Of a stretch of 11,322 nucleotides of DNA, positions 6,748 to 11,322 are shown one piece after another; within the stretch, counting starts at the first letter, position 1, and each line of letters opens with the position of its first letter. The position numbers and the translations under genes are program-made. The notes beneath the pieces were generated by a model. That model had not been told where the DNA came from, did no database searches, and saw only the letters and a list, made by a program, of their open reading frames with translations. The DNA is from a bacterium (GTDB lineage: Bacteria; Hinthialibacterota; Hinthialibacteria; H5-UNCL2): contig JABTUV010000026.1 in NCBI GenBank assembly GCA_015075175.1, positions 1 through 11,322 on the forward strand, written 5' to 3'.

Positions 6748-6766
6748 CTCCCGCCGCCTGCGGGAG
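6748..6766 (+). terminator. Probable terminator hairpin after korB
   Basis: CTCCCGC (6748-6754), loop CGCCT, GCGGGAG (6760-6766) begins on the base after the korB TAA. The tract that follows (AGGGTTTCGCTTT) is only moderately T-rich, so termination may be weak or factor-dependent. Confidence 0.4.
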
Positions 6767-6780
6767 AGGGTTTCGCTTTG

Positions 6781-6854
6781 GGGAGTGCGGCTGCTCGCCG
6801 CCGCCGTTTGCGTACGCGGACCACCGCGCCCGCGGCAGCAAGCAGCCGCACCCC
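6781..6854. repeat. Long imperfect palindrome, possible dispersed repeat
   Basis: GTGCGGCTGCT (6785-6795) pairs perfectly with AGCAGCCGCAC (6841-6851), and GGG (6781-6783) with CCC (6852-6854) past a bulged A. The 45-base centre is GC-rich and contains GCGTACGC and CCGCGG. Similar sequences beginning with a variant of TTTGGAGTGCGGCGGC are familiar to me as common intergenic repeats in some uncultivated and Verrucomicrobia-like genomes, but this is memory only. It lies in the korB-fabI gap, followed by two smaller hairpins at 6867-6885 and 6893-6911. Confidence 0.55.
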
Positions 6855-6866
6855 GCACCGCACCCG

Positions 6867-6911
6867 CCCTTTTGAGTACAAAGGGGTGGCACCCGGTGGA
6901 TTTCCAACCGG
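6867..6911. other. Two adjacent small hairpins in the korB-fabI gap
   Basis: CCCTTT (6867-6872) pairs with AAAGGG (6880-6885) around a 7-base loop. CCGGT plus GGA (6893-6900) pairs with TCC plus ACCGG (6903-6911) with one bulged A. Both lie just before the fabI -35 box at 6922. They could belong to the same repeat as the palindrome at 6781-6854 or be part of a terminator region for korAB. Confidence 0.4.
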
Positions 6912-6921
6912 AGCCCTCATC

Positions 6922-6949
6922 TTGACAATCGCGTCGCTATCTCTACACT
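6922..6949 (+). promoter_or_regulatory. Sigma70-type promoter of fabI
   Basis: A perfect -35 box TTGACA (6922-6927), a 16-base spacer and TACACT (6944-6949). Transcription would start near 6956, leaving a leader of about 23 bases before the fabI ATG that contains its ribosome binding site. This makes fabI a separate unit from korAB. Confidence 0.65.
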
Positions 6950-6978
6950 GCCCCGACCAACACCAACAAGGACGACAC

Positions 6979-7743
6979 ATGTTGAAGGACAAGACCGCCC
7001 TCGTTTATGGCGTGGCCAACGACCGCAGCCTGGCGTGGGCGATTGCGCAGGCGTTTTCCCAGGCGGGCGCGCGCCTGGTATTGACCTATCAGGGCGAGCG
7101 CATGGAACGCAACGTGCGCGCGCTGGCGGAGACCGTCCCGGGAACGCTCTGTTACGACTGCGACGTGACCAATGATGACGAGATCGCCGCGGTGTGCGCG
7201 AACACCGACAGGGAGTGCGGCGGGCTGGACGTGCTCGTGCACAGCGTGGCCTTTGCGCGCAAGGAGGAACTGGCGGGGCGATATGTCGATACCTCGCGCG
7301 ACGGATTCCGCATCGCCAACGAAGTTTCGGCCTATTCGTTGGTCGCCGTCACGCGACCGGCGCTGCCGCTGTTCGAGAAGCGCGGCGGCGGCAGCATTAT
7401 CGCGTTGACTTACCTGGGCGCGCAGCGGGTCGTGCCCAACTACAACGTGATGGGCGTGGCCAAGGCGGCCCTGGAGGCGAGCGTGCGCTATCTCGCCGCC
7501 GATCTAGGCCCCTTGGGGATTCGCGTGAACGGGATTTCCGCCGGGCCGGTCAAAACGCTGGCGGCGCGAGGGATTTCCGGGTTCGGCTCGATTCTCGCGC
7601 ACGTAGAAGAACGCGCGCCGCTGCGCCGCAACATCAGCGACAGCGACGTCGGCCAGGCGGCGCTCTTTCTGGCGTCGGACATGTCCAGGAACATCACCGG
7701 GGAAGTGCTGTTCGTGGACGCGGGCTTCCACATCATGGCGTGA
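6979..7743 (+). CDS. fabI: Enoyl-ACP reductase (NADH), FabI
   Basis: A 254-residue short-chain dehydrogenase-type enzyme that reduces trans-2-enoyl-ACP, the last step of each fatty-acid elongation cycle, in the cytoplasm. The nucleotide-binding start YGVANDRSLAWAIAQ (10-24) has the FabI-type Gly/Ser pattern. HSVAFARKEEL (88-98) is the FabI active-site strand. Catalytic residues are Y145, Y155 and K162 in TYLGAQRVVPNYNVMGVAK, matching E. coli Y146, Y156 and K163. ISAGPVKTLAARGI (186-199) is the substrate-loop signature. No catalytic residue is missing. ATG 6979 follows AAGGA (6968-6972); longer in-frame starts upstream pass through hairpins and are not credible. It has its own promoter and ends directly against palindromic repeat copy B. 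Confidence 0.96.
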   Translation: MLKDKTALVYGVANDRSLAWAIAQAFSQAGARLVLTYQGERMERNVRALAETVPGTLCYDCDVTNDDEIAAVCANTDRECGGLDVLVHSVAFARKEELAGRYVDTSRDGFRIANEVSAYSLVAVTRPALPLFEKRGGGSIIALTYLGAQRVVPNYNVMGVAKAALEASVRYLAADLGPLGIRVNGISAGPVKTLAARGISGFGSILAHVEERAPLRRNISDSDVGQAALFLASDMSRNITGEVLFVDAGFHIMA

Positions 7744-7832
7744 GGAAATTGGGGTCAGCGCCTGATTTTGAACGCGAGATGATCGCCCACCGAAGGAGCT
7801 GCGCCAAAATCAGGCGCTGACCCCAATTTTCC
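7744..7832. repeat. Palindromic REP/MITE-like element, copy B
   Basis: AAATTGGGGTCAGCGCCTG followed by ATTTTG (7746-7770) pairs perfectly with 7805-7829 over 25 bp; a G-T wobble and one more pair extend it outward. The centre is 34 bases (7771-7804). The arm core is shared with copy A at 2148-2241, differing mainly at AATTGGGG against AATTAGGG and ATTTTG against TTTTTG. It begins on the base after the fabI TGA and ends one base before the GTG of the next gene. In RNA it could end or stabilise the fabI transcript, although there is no T-run. Copy A carries fuller comparison notes. Confidence 0.85.
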
Positions 7833-7833
7833 G

Positions 7834-8259
7834 GTGGGGGTCTTCGGGGCGCGCGCCGTGCTTCTCGTCGTGTTCGTGGCCGCGGCTTGGCCCAAACTGA
7901 TGGACCCCGACAGCCTGGCGACCGCCGTTTACCACTATGACCTCCTACCGGAGCGGTGGATCGGACTTGTGGCCGTGGTTCTGCCGGGGGTCGAGTTGGC
8001 GGCGGCGGCAGGCCTCCTGTTTCGGCGCGCGCGGGCGGCGGCGGAACTTTTGATCGCCGGCCTCCTGGTGGTGTTCATCGCAGCGGCGAGCGTGGCGTTG
8101 GCGCGCGGGATGGCGGGCATCGACTGCGGCTGCTTCGGGTCCGGCCGCGCGCTGGGAGTGACGTTGATCCTCGAGGACGCCGCACTGCTGGCGCTGGCGG
8201 CGTATGGCATTCATGCCTCGTGGCGATCGACGCAACAGCCGAGGCGTATTTCCGCGTAA
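7834..8259 (+). CDS. MauE/DoxX-like four-helix membrane protein
   Basis: A 141-residue inner-membrane protein with four predicted hydrophobic segments at about 5-20, 42-62, 68-90 and 108-126. WPKLMDP near the first helix, LLPERW, the LPGVE stretch at 50-54 and IDCGCFG at 96-102 are hallmarks of the MauE branch of the DoxX-like superfamily. The original MauE helps mature methylamine dehydrogenase; most relatives are of unknown role and are suspected of thiol or quinone redox work through the CxC cysteines. No mau genes are present. The GTG start at 7834 lies two bases past a palindromic repeat and the frame is closed by a TGA at 7780, so the first helix is short at its start and a few original N-terminal residues may be lost. 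Its 3' end overlaps the minus-strand HicB-like gene by 49 bases. Confidence 0.75.
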   Translation: MGVFGARAVLLVVFVAAAWPKLMDPDSLATAVYHYDLLPERWIGLVAVVLPGVELAAAAGLLFRRARAAAELLIAGLLVVFIAAASVALARGMAGIDCGCFGSGRALGVTLILEDAALLALAAYGIHASWRSTQQPRRISA

Positions 8260-8468
8260 GCCATTCGTGAAAAAGGAAGCCAAATCCCGCAGGCGTCCGC
8301 GGCGGCGCGAGCCTCGGCGCGATGCAGCTCGATCGCTTCCTCCAGCGCCGAACGGAGATTGTCCACAAGCTCATCGCGTATCCTGCTCCGCGAATTAACG
8401 CCGGGAATCTCTTCAATCCAGCCGATCCACCAGCCCGCAACCTCTTTGACAACCGCGGTGAAACTCAT
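8211..8468 (-). CDS. Small HicB-like protein (antitoxin-family N-terminus), possibly decayed
   Basis: An 85-residue protein opening MSFTAVVKEVAGWWIGWIEE, then EIPGVNS and a helix-rich RDELVDNLRSALEEAIELH. This follows the HicB fold pattern, a short beta strand, a loop with EIPGVN, then a LxENLxEALE helix. HicB proteins usually neutralise a HicA RNase, but small HicB-like proteins also occur without one. No HicA-like frame is seen on either side, so a toxin-antitoxin pair cannot be claimed. The last 30 or so residues (from about ACGIWLPFS) do not resemble the family and overlap the 3' end of the MauE-like gene, which suggests a lost or replaced C-terminus. The ribosome binding site is weak. 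It lies 90 bases downstream of the large minus-strand gene and could be read from its transcript. Confidence 0.5.
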   Translation of the reverse strand: MSFTAVVKEVAGWWIGWIEEIPGVNSRSRIRDELVDNLRSALEEAIELHRAEARAAADACGIWLPFSRMAYAEIRLGCCVDRHEA

Positions 8469-8514
8469 GATCCATACGCCGCCACCGCCGTTTTGGGGCA
8501 TGAGCGCCGAGGCT

Positions 8515-8532
8515 GCCAAGAGGAATCTTGGC
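8515..8532. other. Perfect short hairpin between the two minus-strand genes
   Basis: GCCAAGA (8515-8521) pairs with TCTTGGC (8526-8532) around a four-base loop GGAA on the plus strand. It sits in the 90-base gap after the large minus-strand gene. There is no T-run on either side, so it looks more like a processing or stabilising stem than a terminator. Confidence 0.4.
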
Positions 8533-8558
8533 CGCCATGCCGTCGGTTCCCGCGGCCA

Positions 8559-11222
8559 TCAGAGTCCGCCCGCCAGCAGCTCCGCCAGCGCCAACAGGTC
8601 CTCTTGGTTGATGACGCCGTCGTCCACCAGGTCCGCCGGGGCCGAAGACGGGGTCTCATCGCTTTGCCAGAAGAAGGAGAAGCAAAGGAGATCCCGGCTG
8701 TTCCGCCAGCCGTCGTGCCACAGGTCCCCGCGTCCGGCCGAGGTCGGCGTGGGCGTGGGCGTGATCGTGGGCGTGTGGGTGGTGGTCGGCGTGGGCGTGA
8801 CCTGGGCCAGCAGGTTCGCGTACTCACTTTCAAAATAAGGCAGCATGTCGCTCCAATGGAACGGACAGACGCCCAGATTGCGGATGGGATACCACATGGG
8901 GACGTCGCTCATGCTCTCGTAGGTCGTCCGGGTGAGCGCGGTCAGCTGGCGGTAGTTCTGAAGTGAAGCCCCAAGCGCGTCCACGGCAGGCCCCAGGGGG
9001 GCCGAAGCATCGGCCTGCCAAGCGTCGTAAGCGAGCGCGGCGGCCAGCTTGTTTTGATAGAACCGGGCCACAAGTAACACCGCGGAGGCATCGGCAGAAA
9101 GCGCGGCGGACTCGGTCGTGTTGCGGGTCGCGCGGGCCGCGCCCAGCGTCGCCGCACTCAGAGCCGTCTCGGCAGCATCGACCAGCTCGGCCATGAACTC
9201 CACCGGCGTCTGCCCGGGCGCCGGCGGGGGACCGTCGACACGCGCGAATCCCATGACGGCGCACGTGCCGGTGGGAAAATGGAGCTCCCCGTCGCCCGCC
9301 GGATACTCGCGCCACGCGATCTCCAACGACACGCCCTCGAACGGGTACCCGTCCAGGTAGAACGTCCAGTCGGCGGGCGGATCGGCCCAGTTGATGTTGG
9401 GTCGGTTGAAGGCGACAAACACGCGCACCGGCTCGTCGCAGCGGAAGCGGATGCGGGCCTGGCCCCGTTTGCCCTCGTCGTTGGAGAAGCGAATCGTGGG
9501 CAGGCCGATGAACTCCGGCGGGACGGCATTCCCGAAGGTGTAGGCGCGGTCGGTGAAGATCAGGCTGTCGGGCGCGACGAGGTCGAGGACCTGCCCCGCG
9601 CCGGTGGCGGTTACGCTGGCGGGGGCAAGCACGGCGGGGGCAGGTTCGCGCGCGGTGCCCTTCCCAGTCTTCCCCGTTCTCGACGCGGCGAGGTAGGTGG
9701 GGATGCGCATCACGCGCCCGCGCAGGAAGGGCGCGCCGGGCGCCGCCAACATCTGCGGGAGCAATATCCCCGCGGAGAGGACTGTGTGGTTGTCGCCGCC
9801 CAGCCAGATCAGCCGCTGCAGGCCGGGCAAGACGTCGGCGGCGGCTTCCTGCGAGGCCAAAAACTTTTCCGCGGCGGACCGGTCGCCGAAATGCTCGGTG
9901 AGGCGCGCCCTCCAGTATACTTGCTCCTCGCCGGGATCGAGATCGGGATTCCAGGCATAGCGGCTCCACGCCTCAAACCACATCCAGTCGCGCTTCCATT
10001 GCACCTGGGTCGCATCAGGAAGGTCGCAGCCATAGGGCCAGCGCCAGGCCTTGCGCGGATACAGATGCAGTCCCGTAGCCCCGCCCTCGCTTCTTGAACT
10101 CTGCAGGCAGCGTTGAATATAGGACGGCGGCGACCAACGGAACGGCTCCAGGTTGGCGATGCAATGCACGTTGACCACGTGCTGGCCGGTCATCTTCGAC
10201 CAGTCCAGGTTCTCCGGATCCACGTGGTCGGAGGCCAGCATCTCCACGTTGTACTTGCGCTCGGTATAGAGCGGCGTGTAGTGGCCGGCGACCTTAGCCA
10301 TGTGCGGCAGGTCGATGCCCCAGGCGCGGATCATGATGGGCGGATTCCTGCCGGTGCGGTTGACCGCCGGCAGGATCACGTCGTTGATCCAACCGTCGGT
10401 GTACTGCAGGCGCAGGGCCTCGCCCGGACAGATGTACAGCCCGATGCTGGGAAACTCGGAGACGAACTTCTCGATGCAATAGCTCGTGTACTCCGCCAAG
10501 AGCGGGGTGGGGGCGCTGTTGCCGTGCAGGGGAAGGCCGTGCGCACGGGCGAAGTCGGGCGAGGTGTGGATGTTGTAAAACTGGAACATGAGCCAGATGT
10601 TGCGCTTCTCCGCCTCCGTCGCCAGCCACAAGAGCGTGTCGTGGTTCTCCTCTAACAGTTGCGGCGACAGGCTGCTCTGGGCTTCCGGGTACTGCTCCAA
10701 CTTGACGAAGTAATCGAACGGATGGCCGTTCCAGAAGGCGATGTAGTTGAAGCGGTTCTCTACCAGAAAGTCGAGATAGTCGAGCCACATGGCCTTGTCG
10801 TAGAAGAAGGGGAACTCCTGGGGCGTGACGGGATAGTCGTAGCTGCCCAGTTTCATCAGGAAGATGCAGGTCCCGCGCAAGGAGAGCGCGGGAGACTCTT
10901 GGACCGAGAAGTCTTCGGGGAGCCGGCCGCCGAGGCGCTGCACGCGCCGGGCCAGGTCGAGGCAACCGTAGAGGATGCCGGCGGGATCGGCGCCCGTCAC
11001 GTACACCACGTTGCCGGTTACTTGCAGGGTGTAGGATTCGGACGCGGCTTCCACGGTAGTAGTGTGAATCGTGACGGCGGCGGGATCGGCGAGGGCGGCG
11101 CACAGGCGTTCCGTAGCGAAGGCGACGCGGGGGTCCTCGGCCGCGCCCGTTTGCACGACCAAGAGGATTATAGACGCAGCGACGAGATGAAGGGATCGGG
11201 GAATGAAGGTGTGAGGAGACAT
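8559..11222 (-). CDS. Secreted glycosidase-like protein with Pro/Thr linker and dockerin-like tail
   Basis: An 887-residue protein. Residues 1-28 form a signal peptide (basic start, LHLVAASIILLVV core, cleavage near TGAA). Residues 30-115 look like the alpha/beta N-terminal domain that precedes GH20/GH67-type barrels, with LYGCLDLARRVQRLG. Residues 116-500 look like a (beta/alpha)8 barrel, rich in aromatic residues, with FNYIAFWNGHPFDYF, WLMFQFYNIH and YICPGEALR, where E268 is a candidate catalytic acid. Residues 555-665 look like a beta-rich module, and 675-805 are helical. A TPTPTTT-type linker (809-831) leads to two EF-hand-like repeats, DLWHDGWRNSRD and DLVDDGVINQED, as in type I dockerins. 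I cannot assign a GH family or substrate. ATG 11222 was chosen over an in-frame start 28 codons upstream because the signal peptide begins there and CGGAG lies nine bases before it. The protein is probably exported and held in a complex or on the surface. Confidence 0.75.
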   Translation of the reverse strand: MSPHTFIPRSLHLVAASIILLVVQTGAAEDPRVAFATERLCAALADPAAVTIHTTTVEAASESYTLQVTGNVVYVTGADPAGILYGCLDLARRVQRLGGRLPEDFSVQESPALSLRGTCIFLMKLGSYDYPVTPQEFPFFYDKAMWLDYLDFLVENRFNYIAFWNGHPFDYFVKLEQYPEAQSSLSPQLLEENHDTLLWLATEAEKRNIWLMFQFYNIHTSPDFARAHGLPLHGNSAPTPLLAEYTSYCIEKFVSEFPSIGLYICPGEALRLQYTDGWINDVILPAVNRTGRNPPIMIRAWGIDLPHMAKVAGHYTPLYTERKYNVEMLASDHVDPENLDWSKMTGQHVVNVHCIANLEPFRWSPPSYIQRCLQSSRSEGGATGLHLYPRKAWRWPYGCDLPDATQVQWKRDWMWFEAWSRYAWNPDLDPGEEQVYWRARLTEHFGDRSAAEKFLASQEAAADVLPGLQRLIWLGGDNHTVLSAGILLPQMLAAPGAPFLRGRVMRIPTYLAASRTGKTGKGTAREPAPAVLAPASVTATGAGQVLDLVAPDSLIFTDRAYTFGNAVPPEFIGLPTIRFSNDEGKRGQARIRFRCDEPVRVFVAFNRPNINWADPPADWTFYLDGYPFEGVSLEIAWREYPAGDGELHFPTGTCAVMGFARVDGPPPAPGQTPVEFMAELVDAAETALSAATLGAARATRNTTESAALSADASAVLLVARFYQNKLAAALAYDAWQADASAPLGPAVDALGASLQNYRQLTALTRTTYESMSDVPMWYPIRNLGVCPFHWSDMLPYFESEYANLLAQVTPTPTTTHTPTITPTPTPTSAGRGDLWHDGWRNSRDLLCFSFFWQSDETPSSAPADLVDDGVINQEDLLALAELLAGGL
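8743..8800. repeat. GGCGTG-type hexamer tract encoding the Thr/Pro linker
   Basis: On the plus strand GGCGTG and near variants (ATCGTG, GTGGTC) recur in tandem. In the minus-strand gene they encode the Thr-Pro linker before the dockerin-like tail. Such tracts change length by slippage, so linker length may vary between strains. Confidence 0.65.
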
Positions 11223-11277
11223 GCGACGACTCCGGGCGACGGTCTCGGTCGGCCGTGCGGCGACCGGGCCGTCATTG

Positions 11278-11306
11278 TTTGTAGCCGCCCGGCGGCGGAA
11301 AATCAA
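11278..11306 (-). promoter_or_regulatory. Possible promoter of the secreted glycosidase-like gene
   Basis: Read on the minus strand: TTGATT (11306-11301), a 17-base spacer, and TACAAA (11283-11278), each matching four of six consensus bases. The spacer contains the dyad GCCGCC-G-GGCGGC. Transcription would start near 11271, about 49 bases before the ATG at 11222. Confidence 0.35.
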
Positions 11307-11322
11307 GCCTTCGGGGCGAGGG

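Noticed and set aside
6979-7743. FabI as a triclosan-resistant variant because of Ala in SVAFA
   Set aside because: E. coli has Gly here (SIGFA), but Ala is common in natural FabI proteins, including triclosan-sensitive ones, so it is not informative.
2148-7832. Repeats as part of a CRISPR array or a composite transposon
   Set aside because: Only two copies lie 5.5 kb apart with housekeeping genes between them, and there are no spacers, cas genes or transposase.
8322-8966. Plus-strand 214-codon frame in the HicB-like/glycosidase region
   Set aside because: It is antisense to the minus-strand genes, shows Arg/Gly-rich shadow composition, and crosses the linker repeat.
9279-10097. Plus-strand 272-codon frame inside the large minus-strand gene
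   Set aside because: Shadow of the glycosidase-like gene, which has a signal peptide, linker and tail in its own frame; no motifs in this one.

Overview
The window is about 11.3 kb of high-GC bacterial DNA that looks chromosomal, with housekeeping genes rather than phage or plasmid genes. The main genes encode type II fatty-acid synthesis enzymes, RNase III, a two-subunit 2-oxoacid:ferredoxin oxidoreductase, and a large secreted protein ending in a Pro/Thr linker and a dockerin-like calcium-binding tail. That combination, with many small palindromic intergenic repeats, suggests an uncultivated, polysaccharide-using lineage near the PVC/FCB-type phyla (for example Hydrogenedentota, Sumerlaeota or Planctomycetota). 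This placement is an inference held with low confidence.

Layout, left to right: a GC-rich leader with a strong palindrome (1-138); fabF (139-1395), overlapping by one base rnc (1395-2159); a roughly 94-bp palindromic repeat (copy A, 2148-2241) that contains the rnc stop codon; a class I SAM-dependent methyltransferase (2256-2963); a 9-bp tandem repeat and a single-domain rhodanese (2976-3464) whose natural start appears to be lost; a 340-bp gap with a good promoter, a candidate structured leader RNA and an intrinsic terminator; korA (3807-5663) and korB (5710-6747); a hairpin-rich gap with a clear fabI promoter; fabI (6979-7743); a second copy of the palindromic repeat (copy B, 7744-7832); and a MauE/DoxX-like membrane protein (7834-8259). 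On the minus strand are a small HicB-like protein (8211-8468) and a large secreted glycosidase-like protein (8559-11222).

FabF elongates acyl-ACP and FabI performs the last reduction of each cycle. KorAB links 2-oxoacids, probably 2-oxoglutarate, to acyl-CoA and reduced ferredoxin. The MauE-like protein and the rhodanese suggest thiol or sulfur chemistry, but nothing here ties them into one pathway. The minus-strand pair is functionally separate; the large protein probably acts outside the cytoplasm on glycans.

The points most worth a second look are: a Pro in place of the second catalytic His of FabF; a pair of matching palindromic elements placed exactly at gene ends, one supplying the rnc stop; a promoter-hairpin-terminator unit ahead of korAB that could be an attenuator or small RNA; a rhodanese with a perfectly spaced ribosome binding site followed by AGG instead of ATG; and the dockerin-tailed secreted protein of unassigned family. 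I see no complete undescribed multi-gene system, CRISPR array, tRNA, rRNA or transposase gene.
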